This document shows, piece after piece, positions 1-10,843 of a stretch of 64,000 nt of DNA. Within the stretch, counting starts at the first letter, position 1. The number at the start of each line of letters is the position of its first letter. Source of the stretch: Paucisalibacillus globulus DSM 18846 (GTDB taxonomy: Bacteria; Bacillota; Bacilli; Bacillales; Amphibacillaceae). A program made the translations under genes and the position numbers. The notes under the pieces were generated by a model. It ran no database searches. It was not told the DNA's origin and saw only the letters and a list, made by a program, of their open reading frames with translations. The stretch spans positions 434,001 to 498,000 of the forward strand of contig NZ_AXVK01000001.1 of the NCBI RefSeq assembly GCF_000482485.1. The letters run 5' to 3'.

Positions 1-1
1 T

Positions 2-1180
2 CAACAATCTCGGATGAATTCGCATTTGAATGAAAGTATACAAGGTATTCGTATTACCCAATCCTTTACACAGGAAAAAGAAAATACAGAGTTCTTTGAT
101 GGATTAAATACGGATAACTATAATGCATGGATTAATGCAACGAAAAAAAGTGCAATGTTCCGTCCTTTTGTAGAAATGAGTAATGCCATCGGTACAGTAA
201 TTTTGATTGCTTACGGTGCACATCTAATACTATTAGGACCTACTAATGGCGGAATCGAACTTGGAACCTTTATTGCATTTGCTTTCTTCTTGGGAATGTT
301 CTGGGATCCAATTTCTAGACTTGGTCAAATGTATAATCAGTTATTAGTTGCCATGGCATCATCTGAGCGTATTTTTGAGTACCTAGATGAGAAGCCAAAT
401 GTTGATGAAGTTGAAAATCCTTTTGACTTTAAAGAAATGAAAGGTCATATAGAGTTTGATAAAGTTCAATTCTCATATGATCAAGATAGAATTGCTCTTC
501 ATGAGATATCACTTGAAATGAAATCAGGTCAAACAATCGCGTTAGTTGGTCATACCGGAAGTGGTAAATCAACGATTGCAAACTTAATTAGTCGCTTCTA
601 TGATCCGACAACAGGTCAGGTTAAAATTGATGGTCAAAATTTACGTGAAGTATCCCTAAGGAGTCTGCGTCAACATATTAGTGTTGTACTTCAGGATACT
701 TTTATCTTCTCAGGTACAATCATGGATAATATTCGCTTTGGAAGGCCTGATGCAAGTGATGATGAGATTATTGAGGCTGCTAAAATGGTAGGAGCACATG
801 ATTTCATCTCTCGCTTAGCAAGTGGTTATCAAACAGAGGTAGAGGAAAGAGGTAATATACTATCAGCAGGAGAAAGACAATTATTATCTTTTGCTCGTGC
901 ACTGTTAGCAAATCCAAGCATTATTATTTTGGATGAAGCAACGGCTAGTATTGATACAGAAACAGAATTAAAGATACAAGCAGCACTTCGAAAACTATTG
1001 AAGGGAAGAACTGCTATAATTATTGCACATAGACTCTCTACTATCCGAGAAGCAGATAATATCTTTGTTTTAGAACAAGGTAAGATATTAGAAAATGGTA
1101 ATCATCAGGAGTTAATGGAACTTAAAGGTGAATATTACGAATTAGTACGTTCACAGTTTCAAATGCTAGATGCAATCTAG
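2..1180 (+). CDS. ABC exporter ATP-binding/permease protein, 3' part
   Basis: This is the C-terminal part of an ABC half-transporter that fuses membrane and ATPase domains. The reading frame is open to the window edge before the first ATG at 14, so the true start is upstream and about 200 residues are missing from the usual ~600. The first ~110 visible residues carry the last membrane helices (about residues 55-110 from the ATG at 14). The ATPase domain follows, with Walker A GHTGSGKST near residue 179, an LSAGERQ signature in place of LSGGQ, Walker B IIILDEAT and the switch histidine in IIAHRLST. Such proteins export drugs, lipids or peptides as hetero- or homodimers. The substrate cannot be told from sequence. 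A heterodimer partner, if any, would lie upstream of the window. Confidence 0.9.
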   Translation, partial: QQSRMNSHLNESIQGIRITQSFTQEKENTEFFDGLNTDNYNAWINATKKSAMFRPFVEMSNAIGTVILIAYGAHLILLGPTNGGIELGTFIAFAFFLGMFWDPISRLGQMYNQLLVAMASSERIFEYLDEKPNVDEVENPFDFKEMKGHIEFDKVQFSYDQDRIALHEISLEMKSGQTIALVGHTGSGKSTIANLISRFYDPTTGQVKIDGQNLREVSLRSLRQHISVVLQDTFIFSGTIMDNIRFGRPDASDDEIIEAAKMVGAHDFISRLASGYQTEVEERGNILSAGERQLLSFARALLANPSIIILDEATASIDTETELKIQAALRKLLKGRTAIIIAHRLSTIREADNIFVLEQGKILENGNHQELMELKGEYYELVRSQFQMLDAI

Positions 1181-1221
1181 TTCATAAAAGCAAGCTGTTC
1201 ATAATTGTTTTTAATTGAATA

Positions 1222-1698
1222 GTCGATGGAAACTGTGCTGTAACTAATGATTTTAGATTGAGCACCAAACCCGATCCGGAAATACACTTCGCTTTCCATG
1301 GGCGGCTGATGAGCCTCCTCGCGCTTACGCACTGCGGGGTCTCACCGATGCCTATCTTCCCATAGGACAAGGAAAGCTTCTTAGTAAAACATCGCACGCA
1401 GAAAAAGTGGTTTTCTTTTTCAAGGAGTCTCCGTGTATTTCCGGAGCTAATTTGGAGTTCCATTATCTATACGCTTTCTTAAATTAGAACATTAAATTAG
1501 CGTAGGCAGAATACGAAGACTCCTGCGGGAACAGCACGTGTCCGAAGACCCCGCAGCGGTGGTCTTTCCGCGAGGAGGCTGAGGCCGTGCCCGCGGAAAG
1601 TGGAGTATTCTGCCGGAGCGGTAGCATAGCAGTTCACTCACTCCATTCATTAAGAGCAAAGGGCAATATACAGTAGTTACCGCACAGTCTATTCAAAC
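1222..1698. repeat. Repeat A1: TIR-bounded element with two GC-rich palindromic modules
   Basis: This fills most of the gap between the ABC gene and ktrC. The ends are inverted repeats: CTGTGCTGTAACTA at 1233-1246 matches the reverse complement of 1674-1687 at 13 of 14 bases, and similarity extends outward. Inside are two GC-rich modules. One is bounded by a perfect 12-base inverted repeat (1276-1287 and 1433-1444, CCGGAAATACAC). The other is bounded by a perfect 10-base inverted repeat (1505-1514 and 1605-1614, GGCAGAATAC). The same composite occurs in reverse orientation at 47320-47817. Short open frames inside it are not genes. Confidence 0.85.
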
Positions 1699-1812
1699 TG
1701 CAACAAACTTTTGAAAAAGCTGTATTTAAAGAAGCAAATCCTAAAGGAATTGCTTCTTTTTCATTGAATTGTTAAAGTATTAATTATTAGGATTTACATT
1801 GGAGGAACTATT

Positions 1813-2478
1813 ATGAGAAAAGAATTTGCCGTGATTGGTTTAGGGCGATTTGGGGGAAGTATTTGTCAGGAGTTAAGTAGAGAAGGTATGGAAGTACTAG
1901 CGATAGATCGTGATGAAGAAAGAGTTAATCAGTATAAACATATTGCCTCACATGCCGTAATTGCTGATTCAACAGATGAAACAACACTTAAAGAATTAGG
2001 AATTAAGAATATTGATCATGTTATTGTTGCTATTGGAGATAACATTCAAGCTAGCATTTTAACTACGGTTGTATTAGTTGAATTAGGGGTAAAACGAATA
2101 ACAGTAAAAGCGCAGAATGATTATCATGCGAAGATTCTAGATAAAATTGGAGCAGATCAAGTAGTTCATCCGGAAAGAGACATGGGGCGTAGGATTGCTC
2201 ACAGTATTATTTCAAATAATATTGTAGATTATCTTGAACTTTCCGATGATCATAGTATTGTCGAGGTAAAAGCAGGAAAGAAAATGGTAGGTAAATCAAT
2301 AATTGAGCTTGATATCCGTGCAAAATATGGTTGTACGGTAGTGGCAATAAAACAAGGAACTAATATAAATGTTTCGCCAACACCAGATGATATACTAACA
2401 AAAGAAGATATCCTAGTAGTCGTAGGTGCGGATAAGGATATTGCTAGATTTGAAAGACAATTAGTAATTGACGAATAA
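1813..2478 (+). CDS. ktrC: Potassium uptake regulatory subunit KtrC (RCK domains)
   Basis: Cytoplasmic nucleotide-binding gating subunit of a Ktr potassium channel. It forms an octameric ring under the membrane subunit KtrD/KtrB and opens it according to ATP/ADP and c-di-AMP binding (family knowledge). The N-terminal RCK_N Rossmann fold starts with GLGRFGGS at residues 9-16 and an acidic residue after the second strand (AIDRDEE). The RCK_C domain occupies about residues 135-221. The length of 221 residues is normal. The start ATG has a GGAGGAA ribosome site. Position beside rnjA matches ktrC of B. subtilis rather than ktrA. No membrane subunit lies in this window. It converges with rnjA on a shared terminator. 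Confidence 0.93.
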   Translation: MRKEFAVIGLGRFGGSICQELSREGMEVLAIDRDEERVNQYKHIASHAVIADSTDETTLKELGIKNIDHVIVAIGDNIQASILTTVVLVELGVKRITVKAQNDYHAKILDKIGADQVVHPERDMGRRIAHSIISNNIVDYLELSDDHSIVEVKAGKKMVGKSIIELDIRAKYGCTVVAIKQGTNINVSPTPDDILTKEDILVVVGADKDIARFERQLVIDE

Positions 2479-2513
2479 TTTGAAATTAACTATGCTTAGC
2501 TATTATTTAGCAA

Positions 2514-2550
2514 AAAAAGGAAGTCTCCCAACTTTGGGAAACTTCCTTTT
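2514..2550. terminator. Bidirectional terminator between ktrC and rnjA
   Basis: Stem GGAAGT-CTCCCAA with TTGGGAAACTTCC, flanked by A7 on the left and TTTT on the right, so it can end transcripts from both convergent genes. Confidence 0.8.
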
Positions 2551-2554
2551 AAAA

Positions 2555-4222
2555 TTAAACTTCCATAATAATTGGTAAAACCATTGGTCGACGTTTAGTC
2601 TTTTCATAAAGGAATGGGGCAATCGTATCTGTAATTTCATTCTTGATTTCAGACCATTGTGTAGTTTTTCTTTCCATCACTTTATTCAAATGACTTGCTA
2701 CAAGCTTTTGAGCTTCATTAATCATATCCTCAGATTCACGCATATAAACGAAACCGCGGGAAATGATATCTGGCCCTGCTGCAATCTTGAATTCCTTCAT
2801 GTTAATACTGACAACCACAATTACAAGACCTTCTTCTGAGAGGATACGACGGTCTCTTAGAACAATGTTACCAATATCACCGATACCACTTCCATCTACA
2901 AATACATTTCCAGAAGGAATTCTACCAGCTACTTGTGCACTATCTTTACTTAACGCAAGAACATCTCCATTATCCATTACAAAAGAATCTTCTAAATCTA
3001 GTCCACACATCTCAGCAAGTTTTGTATGTTCAACTAACATTCGATATTCTCCGTGGATTGGCATGAAAAACTTCGGATTCATTAAACGAAGCATTAACTT
3101 TTGCTCTTCCTGACTTCCATGACCAGAGGTGTGAATGTTATTTAATTTACCATGGATAACATCGGCACCTGCACGATATAACATATTAATGATTTTGCTG
3201 ACACTTAGCGTATTTCCTGGGATTGGTGAGGAAGAAAACACTACAGTGTCACCAGGTATAATTTGAATTTGCCTATGTGTACCGTTAGCAATACGGGATA
3301 ATGCTGCCATTGCTTCACCTTGAGAACCGGTACATAAAATGGTTACCTCGTTTGCAGGGAGGCGATTAATTTCATTTGCTTCAATAAAAGTATCTTTTGG
3401 AGCATGAATATAGCCTAGTTCTTGTCCTAGGTTAATTGCATTCTCCATACTTCGGCCAAACACGGCAACTTTGCGATTATGCTTCACTGCTGCTTCAACC
3501 ATTTGTTGTAGTCGATAAATATTGGAGGCAAAGGTTGCGAAAATAATTCTTCCATCTACTCTGCTGAAAATATCACTAATATTTTGTCCAACAACTTTTT
3601 CAGACAATGTAAAACCTGGTACTTCACTATTTGTACTATCAGAAAGAAGGCAAAGTACTCCTTCTTTTCCTATCTCTGCCATTTTTGTTATGTTTGCTGG
3701 ATCTCCAACAGGTGTGAAGTCGAATTTGAAATCACCAGTATGAACAATATTACCAGGTGGTGTTTTTATAACAATACCGTATGAGTCCGGAATACTGTGC
3801 GTGGTGCGGAAAAAGCTTACGGATGTTTTTCGGAATTTAATGACATCATCTTCTTGAATGGGAATTAATTTTGCATTTCTTAATAATCCATGTTCTTCTA
3901 ATTTATTTCTAATTAAGCCGATCGCTAGCTTACCTGCATAGATTGGTACATTAATCTCTCGCAGTAAATATGGAATTCCACCAATATGGTCTTCATGACC
4001 ATGAGTTACAATTAACCCTTTAATTTTATCTTGATTTTGCACTAGGTATGTGTAATCAGGAATGACATAGTCAATACCTAAAAGTTCGTCTTCAGGGAAT
4101 TTAATACCAGCATCAATTAAGATAATTTCATCTTGAAATTGAACTGCATACGTATTTTTTCCAATTTCACCTAATCCGCCTAGTGCAAAGACCGCTGCTT
4201 GATCATTTTTTACAAATTTCAT
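2555..4222 (-). CDS. rnjA: Ribonuclease J1
   Basis: Metallo-beta-lactamase/beta-CASP ribonuclease with 5'-3' exonuclease and endonuclease activity, central to mRNA decay and rRNA maturation in Firmicutes. The metal site HGHEDH is at residues 74-79. Further family motifs follow (SDSTN in the beta-CASP region, GHGSQEEQ and PIHGEYR toward residue 360-390). The length of 555 residues is typical. The start ATG lies three bases after the rpoY stop, with a GGAG ribosome site inside the rpoY end, so the two genes are co-transcribed and probably translationally coupled. This fits the conserved rpoY-rnjA pair of Bacilli. The J1 assignment rests on this neighbour, since J2 is encoded elsewhere in B. subtilis. 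Confidence 0.95.
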   Translation of the reverse strand: MKFVKNDQAAVFALGGLGEIGKNTYAVQFQDEIILIDAGIKFPEDELLGIDYVIPDYTYLVQNQDKIKGLIVTHGHEDHIGGIPYLLREINVPIYAGKLAIGLIRNKLEEHGLLRNAKLIPIQEDDVIKFRKTSVSFFRTTHSIPDSYGIVIKTPPGNIVHTGDFKFDFTPVGDPANITKMAEIGKEGVLCLLSDSTNSEVPGFTLSEKVVGQNISDIFSRVDGRIIFATFASNIYRLQQMVEAAVKHNRKVAVFGRSMENAINLGQELGYIHAPKDTFIEANEINRLPANEVTILCTGSQGEAMAALSRIANGTHRQIQIIPGDTVVFSSSPIPGNTLSVSKIINMLYRAGADVIHGKLNNIHTSGHGSQEEQKLMLRLMNPKFFMPIHGEYRMLVEHTKLAEMCGLDLEDSFVMDNGDVLALSKDSAQVAGRIPSGNVFVDGSGIGDIGNIVLRDRRILSEEGLVIVVVSINMKEFKIAAGPDIISRGFVYMRESEDMINEAQKLVASHLNKVMERKTTQWSEIKNEITDTIAPFLYEKTKRRPMVLPIIMEV

Positions 4223-4225
4223 AAG

Positions 4226-4435
4226 CTAAATGGTCTCCAAATTAAATTCTTCAGATTTCTTTTCATACTCTAGGTGTGCCTCATCAAGTGGCTGAATAAA
4301 TTCAATATTATATTTGCGATCAGTTAATTTTAGTCTTACTTCTTTTTCAGATTCTGCCTCTACGTAAAGGCTTTTAGAACGTTCTCGTATTGGTACTTCA
4401 TACGAAGTTTCTTGATAAATTACTTTAAATATCAT
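4226..4435 (-). CDS. rpoY: RNA polymerase epsilon subunit
   Basis: Small accessory subunit of Firmicute RNA polymerase (formerly YkzG, DUF1447), 69 residues and of normal length. It binds the core enzyme and resembles phage Gp2-like inhibitors. The start [10 protein letters not shown] and the basic-acidic pattern match the family, and it lies directly upstream of rnjA as in B. subtilis. A GGAGAG ribosome site precedes the ATG. Confidence 0.93.
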   Translation of the reverse strand: MIFKVIYQETSYEVPIRERSKSLYVEAESEKEVRLKLTDRKYNIEFIQPLDEAHLEYEKKSEEFNLETI

Positions 4436-4479
4436 ACTATCTCTCCTGTCTCTCTCTAAAACATATTATTACCATTCAA

Positions 4480-4521
4480 AAAAATCATAAAAAGAAAAGC
4501 TAACTACTTCTTAGTAGTTAG
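4480..4521 (-). terminator. Terminator on the minus strand upstream of rpoY
   Basis: A nine-base-pair stem (CTAACTACT/AGTAGTTAG, 4500-4521) with a four-base loop is followed on the minus strand by a T-rich run (CTTTTCTTTTT). No recognised gene ends here, so it marks the end of a minus-strand transcript from the 4.5-5.1 kb region, perhaps carrying the 36-residue frame at 4911-5021. Confidence 0.6.
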
Positions 4522-4561
4522 GAAAGGATAAAACTTTCCATTCGTATAGAAAAACTAACAA

Positions 4562-4641
4562 AGAAAGTGCTTGACGGCATCGTAAGTTAATTCAAGGGAG
4601 TAATCTCCTTTTAGTAGCTACTTGAAGTCCAATGGAGAAGT
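4562..4641. repeat. Repeat D1: degenerate dispersed element
   Basis: An 80-base stretch that aligns by eye with 17901-17978. Shared blocks are AGAAAGTGC, a TTCAA-GGGAG-like block, TAGTA, AGTCCA and GAGAAGTC in the same order and spacing. Between 4436 and 5287 there is otherwise a hairpin with arms ATCTCCGG/CCGGAGAT at 4731-4753, the small frame at 4911-5021 and terminators. The relationship is weak and not statistically tested. Confidence 0.4.
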
Positions 4642-4910
4642 CTCCCGTAGACAATAAAAGTAGTTACTTCATTAAAGAACGAGCAAATGCTAGTTTTTCT
4701 GAAAATAGAGCCTAAGCTTTTTATGTAGTCATCTCCGGTTAGAATCCGGAGATCCCGTATTTATTTATACAAGTTTAATACATCCGTTATTATCCGGTCC
4801 ATCATTCATAAGTACTAATTCCACATTCGATTCCGTTTAAACGCTTCACTTAACAAAAAGACAGGTAACATTGTTGTTAGATAAATCATTATCGGTAGAT
4901 TGGCTGTTCA

Positions 4911-5021
4911 TTATACCCTGTCCTTACTTCTTCTTAATTCTTTAAAAGTTGTCGGTACACGTCCCCGGCCTAAAAAATCTTTCCAACGCTTCTTTAGCTT
5001 TTCTTTTAGGCGACGTAACAT
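4911..5021 (-). CDS. Possible basic small protein, 36 residues
   Basis: Unrecognised short frame too small for routine gene calling. It begins MLRRLKEKLKKRW and ends RRSKDRV. It is strongly basic and its first half could form an amphipathic helix. An AAGGAGTG ribosome site lies nine bases before the ATG. It stands alone between def and rpoY on the same strand, where B. subtilis has ykrA, and a minus-strand terminator lies downstream at 4480-4521. No signal peptide or cysteine motif is seen. It could be a membrane-active or nucleic-acid-binding peptide, or a chance frame. The good ribosome site, isolation and terminator favour a gene. Confidence 0.45.
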   Translation of the reverse strand: MLRRLKEKLKKRWKDFLGRGRVPTTFKELRRSKDRV

Positions 5022-5244
5022 AAGGACATACACTCCTTTCCAAAAGATTAAAGAAAAGCATATAAAAACTTCTACCGTCCAATCCCTCTTATCTATAGTA
5101 TAGTATGGAATCTGAAAATATGGAAATAAAATTCATCGATTTACTATAAAAAAATTTATAGAAATAATCTAAAGAAGGTTAGTTAGATACCAAGGTCTAG
5201 TTTCTTCTCCTATTTTTCTCCTTTTTATTATTTCTATGCATTGT

Positions 5245-5284
5245 AATAAACAAAGGGTCTGACACAATGAATGCGTCAAACCCT
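5245..5284 (-). terminator. Terminator after def
   Basis: Arms AGGGTTTGAC and GTCAGACCCT (read on the minus strand, one wobble) are followed by TTTGTTTATT, just past the def stop codon. Confidence 0.65.
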
Positions 5285-5287
5285 GTA

Positions 5288-5839
5288 TTAATCTATAGAT
5301 TTTGAGTTTTCGGGGATTTCAAATGGATTTTCTTTATTGATATGGTCGTAAAACATGACCCCGTTTAAATGGTCAATCTCATGTTGAAAAACAATTGCTG
5401 CATAATCTTTTAAGCGTAGTTTAATAGCATTACCTTCTAAATCGATTGCTTTTACAGTAATTCGAGCATATCTTGGTACAAACCCCTCAACATTTCGATC
5501 AACTGATAAACAGCCTTCACCAACTGTCAAATAGGCTTTTTCTACCGAATGGCTGACGATTTTAGGATTAAACAATCCATAACTATACAGTTTACCATTA
5601 CCATCCTCGAAATGTATGGCAACCATTTTCTTTTCGATACCTAACTGTGGTGCAGCAATACCAACACCTGGTCTAAGATTATATTTTGAACAAATCTTCT
5701 CATCTTGACTGTTCTTTAAAAACTCTAACATATCTTGTAATAATGAAATCTCTTCATCTGAAGGAGGTAAAGATACTTCATCTGCAACTTTGCGAAGTGA
5801 GGGATGACCCTCACGAACTACATCATCCATAGTTAGCAT
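5288..5839 (-). CDS. def: Peptide deformylase
   Basis: Metalloenzyme that removes the formyl group from the initiator methionine of nascent proteins. The three signature motifs are complete: [16 protein letters not shown] and HEIDHLNG (QEXDH-like zinc/iron site HExxH). The length of 183 residues is that of the long type 2 Gram-positive form (DefB/YkrB). The start ATG has a GGAGAG site seven bases upstream. It is monocistronic, with its own terminator, and divergent from ykyA. Confidence 0.95.
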   Translation of the reverse strand: MLTMDDVVREGHPSLRKVADEVSLPPSDEEISLLQDMLEFLKNSQDEKICSKYNLRPGVGIAAPQLGIEKKMVAIHFEDGNGKLYSYGLFNPKIVSHSVEKAYLTVGEGCLSVDRNVEGFVPRYARITVKAIDLEGNAIKLRLKDYAAIVFQHEIDHLNGVMFYDHINKENPFEIPENSKSID

Positions 5840-6051
5840 GTAATTCTCTCCATTTCTATTAAGTTATTCACTTTCCACTTTATCATATTATAATCATTAA
5901 AATAGTTTATCATATATTTAATTTTTAAGGCATAATTTTACTATAGACATGCTTCATAAATTAAGAGTTCAACAGTATATTTTTGTGATATACTAAGTAT
6001 CAGTTTATAAATAATGAGTCATCGTAGTATTGGTAGAGGAGGATAAATAAC

Positions 6052-6717
6052 ATGATTTTTAAACATGTATTCGGTATCATTACTTTAGTAACTGTTTTAT
6101 TATTAGCTGGATGTGGAAATAGTCCTGAAACGCAAATATACAACCATTTAGAAGCTGCTGTCCAGTTGGAAGATAACTTTCAAAAGCAGCAAGATGGAAT
6201 TACGAAACTGGAACAAGAAGAACAAGGACTCTATAAAGAAATAATTGAGCTTGGTATAGAAGAAATGGATAAAATTCAAGAACTTACAAATAAAGCTATT
6301 GCTTCAATAGAAGAACGTTCAGAGAAAATCAAGCTTGAAAAAGAAAGTTTAGATGCGTCACGAGAGGAATTTGAGAAGTCAGAGGATCTAATTAAGGAAA
6401 TAAAAGATGAAGAGGTTAAGGAAAAAGCTTTATCTATGTATGAAGCTATGATAAATCGTTTTGAAGCTTATGAAACACTTAATAAAACGTATAATGAATC
6501 ATTAACTCTTGAAAAAGAATTATATGAAAAGTTTTTACAAGAAGCTTTAGAAGAAGAGGAATTACAAGCTCATATAGAAAAAGTTAATTTGAAATATCAA
6601 GAAGTCATTAAAGCGAATGATACTTTTAATAAGCTTACAATGGATTACAATGAACTGAAAAAAAGCTTTTATGAAACTGCCGAAATTAATGTTAAATATG
6701 TCGAGAGTGACCAATAA
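6052..6717 (+). CDS. ykyA: YkyA family lipoprotein
   Basis: Secreted lipoprotein of unknown function from the YkyA family, found next to def and pdhA in Bacillaceae. The signal peptide (residues 1-20) ends in the lipobox LLAGC, and the following protein is almost wholly charged alpha helix with coiled-coil character, rich in Glu and Lys. The length of 221 residues is normal. A GGAGG ribosome site precedes the ATG. An extended -10 box TGATATACT at 5986-5994 is a likely promoter. A terminator follows at 6727-6757, so it is probably not part of the pdh operon. Confidence 0.85.
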   Translation: MIFKHVFGIITLVTVLLLAGCGNSPETQIYNHLEAAVQLEDNFQKQQDGITKLEQEEQGLYKEIIELGIEEMDKIQELTNKAIASIEERSEKIKLEKESLDASREEFEKSEDLIKEIKDEEVKEKALSMYEAMINRFEAYETLNKTYNESLTLEKELYEKFLQEALEEEELQAHIEKVNLKYQEVIKANDTFNKLTMDYNELKKSFYETAEINVKYVESDQ

Positions 6718-6726
6718 TAGTTGTTA

Positions 6727-6757
6727 AATACTCATCCATGCTGGGGTGGGTATTTTT
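6727..6757 (+). terminator. Terminator after ykyA
   Basis: Arms AATACTCATCC and GGGGTGGGTATT are followed by a T7 run. Confidence 0.7.
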
Positions 6758-6794
6758 TTATTGGCTGATTTTACAAGTATTGTTTATTACACAA

Positions 6795-7019
6795 TTTGAA
6801 TAAAGTGCGCATAAATCGGGCCCATGATTTGTATGGAAGGTCTCATGTTTTCCTGAATCGGTTACATGTTCTGACTGTGAGGGCCCATGTTTTCCTGATT
6901 TAGTTGCATGGTCTTACGTGCCCTTAGGCCTCAACAGCGGAAATCCGTATTTTCATATGGAAACACACGTATTTCAGCTGAAAAATAATTAGTAGTTACT
7001 TCGCATTTTCCACCAACTG
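6795..7019. repeat. Repeat B1: TIR-bounded element with 21-base CATG array
   Basis: It lies in the 750-base gap between ykyA and pdhA. The ends are inverted copies of the shared terminal motif (TGCGCAT near 6806-6812 on the left and TAGTTACTTCGCA at 6993-7005 on the right). CATG occurs at 6823, 6844, 6865, 6886 and 6907, every 21 bases without exception. It is followed by an inverted repeat (6935-6948 with 6967-6980, CAGCGGAAAT pairing with ATTTCAGCTG). Related copies are at 39357-39556 and 57194-57439. The rest of the gap (7020-7470) holds the AT-rich pdhA leader. A weak promoter candidate there is TTGACC at 7247 with TAAACT at 7271, 18 bases apart. Confidence 0.85.
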
Positions 7020-7464
7020 TTAAAAAAAGACAATTAACATTTCAAAAACAGCCTAGTAGTTTTAATGTGGAAATATAATTTTTTGAACAATAAACGGTAG
7101 TGAAAAGTACATAGACATATTTAAAAATAGTAATCTGGATAAAGAAAATGATACAGGAAGTATGTGAAACTATAACAGTTTATCGGAAAAAATATGCGAT
7201 ATATAAAAAACCTTTGGGCAAAATAATAAAACATAAGTCAAAGTAGTTGACCGGAAGGAATTATATACGCTAAACTTTAGATGTATTAAAAATTGTACCA
7301 GTATTTTTTGCGAGGTTTATGTAACAGTTTATATTTTTATTACAGCTAGGTAAACTCCTCGAGTTTTACACATATACAAAAACTGCAAATAGGTACAGAT
7401 TTTCCTTTTTTTTGGGAAGGATAGTAAAGATAATTTTAAATGGATATAAGAAAGGAAGAGGTGA

Positions 7465-8553
<1,089 letters not shown>

Positions 8554-8556
8554 ACA

Positions 8557-9534
8557 ATGGCACAAATGACAATGATTCAAGCAATCACTGATGCACTGCG
8601 CGTTGAACTTAAAAATGATGAAAACGTGCTAGTGTTTGGTGAAGACGTTGGCCAAAATGGCGGAGTATTCCGTGCAACAGAAGGCCTTCAAAAAGAATTT
8701 GGAGAAGAACGTGTATTTGACACGCCATTAGCAGAATCGGGAATTGGTGGTCTAGCAATTGGACTTGCAATGGAAGGTTATCGCCCTGTTCCGGAAATTC
8801 AATTCTTTGGCTTTGTATATGAGGTAATTGATTCAATTAGTGGACAAATGGCACGTATGCGTTATCGCTCAGGTGGAACAAAAAATGCACCTATTACAAT
8901 TCGTTCGCCCTTTGGTGGAGGAGTACACACTCCAGAACTTCACGCGGATTCCCTAGAAGGATTAATGGCACAGCAACCTGGTTTGAAAGTAGTAATTCCT
9001 TCTACTCCGTATGATGCAAAAGGACTATTAATCTCAGCTATTCGTGATAACGATCCAGTAATCTATCTAGAGCATATGAAATTATACCGTTCTTTCCGTG
9101 GAGAAGTACCTGAAGGGGAATACACAATTGAACTTGGCAAAGCTGATGTAAAACGTGAAGGTAAAGATGTTACGATTGTAACATATGGTGCGATGGTCCA
9201 TGCTTCACTTAAAGCAGCAGAAGAGCTTGAAAAAAATGGTGTTGACGTAGAGGTTGTTGACTTACGCACGGTTTCACCATTAGATATAGATACTATCCTA
9301 GAGTCTGTTAAGAAAACTAATCGTGTTGTAGTAGTTCAAGAAGCACAGCGTCAAGCAGGTATTGCTGCTAATGTTGTTGCTGAAATTCAAGAAAGAGCAA
9401 TCCTACATCTTGAAGCACCAGTATTACGTGTTGCAGCACCTGATACGGTATACGCATTCTCTGAAGCAGAAGAAGTGTGGTTACCAAATTATAATGACAT
9501 CATTGAAAAAGTAAACACTGTAATGAATTTCTAA
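8557..9534 (+). CDS. pdhB: Pyruvate dehydrogenase E1 beta subunit
   Basis: Beta chain of E1. It completes the TPP pocket and binds the E3-binding domain of PdhC. The length of 325 residues and the transketolase-like pyrimidine-binding N-terminal half plus C-terminal transketolase domain (about 200-320) are normal. Motifs include [16 protein letters not shown], the [10 protein letters not shown] segment and [16 protein letters not shown]. It is closely spaced between pdhA and pdhC in the same operon. Confidence 0.96.
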   Translation: MAQMTMIQAITDALRVELKNDENVLVFGEDVGQNGGVFRATEGLQKEFGEERVFDTPLAESGIGGLAIGLAMEGYRPVPEIQFFGFVYEVIDSISGQMARMRYRSGGTKNAPITIRSPFGGGVHTPELHADSLEGLMAQQPGLKVVIPSTPYDAKGLLISAIRDNDPVIYLEHMKLYRSFRGEVPEGEYTIELGKADVKREGKDVTIVTYGAMVHASLKAAEELEKNGVDVEVVDLRTVSPLDIDTILESVKKTNRVVVVQEAQRQAGIAANVVAEIQERAILHLEAPVLRVAAPDTVYAFSEAEEVWLPNYNDIIEKVNTVMNF

Positions 9535-9555
9535 TACAAGATAGGAGGATTTTGA

Positions 9556-10839
9556 ATGGCGTTTGAATTTAAATTACCGGATATCGGTGAAGGAATCCAC
9601 GAAGGTGAGATTGTTTCATGGATGGTAAAAGAAGGCGACCTAGTAAAAGAAGATGATGTACTTTGTGAAGTACAAAATGATAAAGCTGTAGTTGAAATTC
9701 CTTCTCCAGTGGAAGGAACGGTTACTAAGATTTTCGTACAAGAAGGAGAAGTTGCTATTGTAGGTGACACACTAATCTCCTTTGATGCGGAAGGTTATGA
9801 GGATGCAGGTGGAGATGCACCAACTGAGCCTGCAAAGGAAGAAGTAAAAGTAGAAGCACCTAAAGCAGAAGCTACTACTAGTGCTCAACCAGCTGCGACT
9901 GATGTAGATGATGATAAGCGTATTATTGCAATGCCATCCGTACGTAAATATGCACGCGATAATAGTGTAAACATTAAACAAGTAGTAGGATCTGGTAAGA
10001 ATGGTCGAGTTTCAAAAGAGGATATAGATAGCTTCTTAAACGGTGGTCAATCAGCTGCTCAAACTAATGAAGTTGCTGCAGAAGCAAAAACAGAAGCACC
10101 TGCTGCTCAAGCTAAAGCTCCTGTTCTTGAAGGAAATTACCCAGAAACACGTGAAAAAATGTCGCCTATCCGTAAGGCAATTGCTAAAGCGATGGTTAAC
10201 TCCAAGTCTAAAGCACCTCACGTAACATTAATGGATGAAGTGGATGTAACTGTATTAGTTGCTCATCGTAAGAGATTTAAACAAGTTGGGCTTGACCAAG
10301 GAATTAAGTTAACTTATTTACCATATGTTGTAAAAGCTATCGTTTCTGCTTTGAAACAATACCCAATCTTAAATGCATCCATTGATGATGCAACTGAAGA
10401 AATTGTTCAAAAGCATTATTACAATATTGGTATTGCTGCAGATACAGACAAAGGTCTTCTTGTACCAGTTGTTAAAAATGCAGATCGTAAATCTATTTTT
10501 ACAATTTCCGCTGAAATCAATGAATTGGCAGATAAAGCAAGAAATGGTAAACTAGCACCAGATGAGATGAAAGGTGCTTCAAGTACAATTTCTAATATTG
10601 GTTCTGCTGGTGGTCAGTGGTTTACACCAGTAATTAACTATCCTGAAGCAGCAATTTTAGGTATTGGTCGTATCGCTGAAAAACCAATTGTTCGTGACGG
10701 AGAAATTGTCATTGCTCCTGTACTTGCGGTATCATTGAGCTTTGACCACCGAATTGTAGATGGTGCTACTGCTCAAATGGCCTTGAATCAAATCAAGCGA
10801 TTATTAAATGATCCACAATTAATCATGATGGAGGCGTAA
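9556..10839 (+). CDS. pdhC: Dihydrolipoamide acetyltransferase, E2 of pyruvate dehydrogenase
   Basis: Core of the complex. It carries the lipoyl swinging arm and transfers acetyl to CoA. There is one lipoyl domain (residues 1-77) with the lipoylated Lys43 in NDKAVVE. An Ala/Pro/Glu-rich linker follows. The E3/E1-binding domain is near 122-158 ([10 protein letters not shown] to KEDIDSFL), then a second linker. The catalytic domain spans 195-427 with [10 protein letters not shown] near the end. The length of 427 residues is normal for Bacilli. An AGGAGG site precedes the ATG. pdhD starts four bases after its stop. Confidence 0.96.
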   Translation: MAFEFKLPDIGEGIHEGEIVSWMVKEGDLVKEDDVLCEVQNDKAVVEIPSPVEGTVTKIFVQEGEVAIVGDTLISFDAEGYEDAGGDAPTEPAKEEVKVEAPKAEATTSAQPAATDVDDDKRIIAMPSVRKYARDNSVNIKQVVGSGKNGRVSKEDIDSFLNGGQSAAQTNEVAAEAKTEAPAAQAKAPVLEGNYPETREKMSPIRKAIAKAMVNSKSKAPHVTLMDEVDVTVLVAHRKRFKQVGLDQGIKLTYLPYVVKAIVSALKQYPILNASIDDATEEIVQKHYYNIGIAADTDKGLLVPVVKNADRKSIFTISAEINELADKARNGKLAPDEMKGASSTISNIGSAGGQWFTPVINYPEAAILGIGRIAEKPIVRDGEIVIAPVLAVSLSFDHRIVDGATAQMALNQIKRLLNDPQLIMMEA

Positions 10840-10843
10840 GATT

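Noticed and set aside
1182-1463. 93-codon frame on the minus strand after the ABC gene
   Set aside because: It lies inside repeat A1 and spans its palindromic module. It has no ribosome site and no protein-like conservation.
4900-5103. 67-codon plus-strand frame
   Set aside because: It is the antisense shadow of the 36-residue minus-strand frame, which has a better ribosome site.
6823-6910. Regular 21-base array considered as CRISPR-like
   Set aside because: Units are far too short, there are no distinct spacers and no cas genes.
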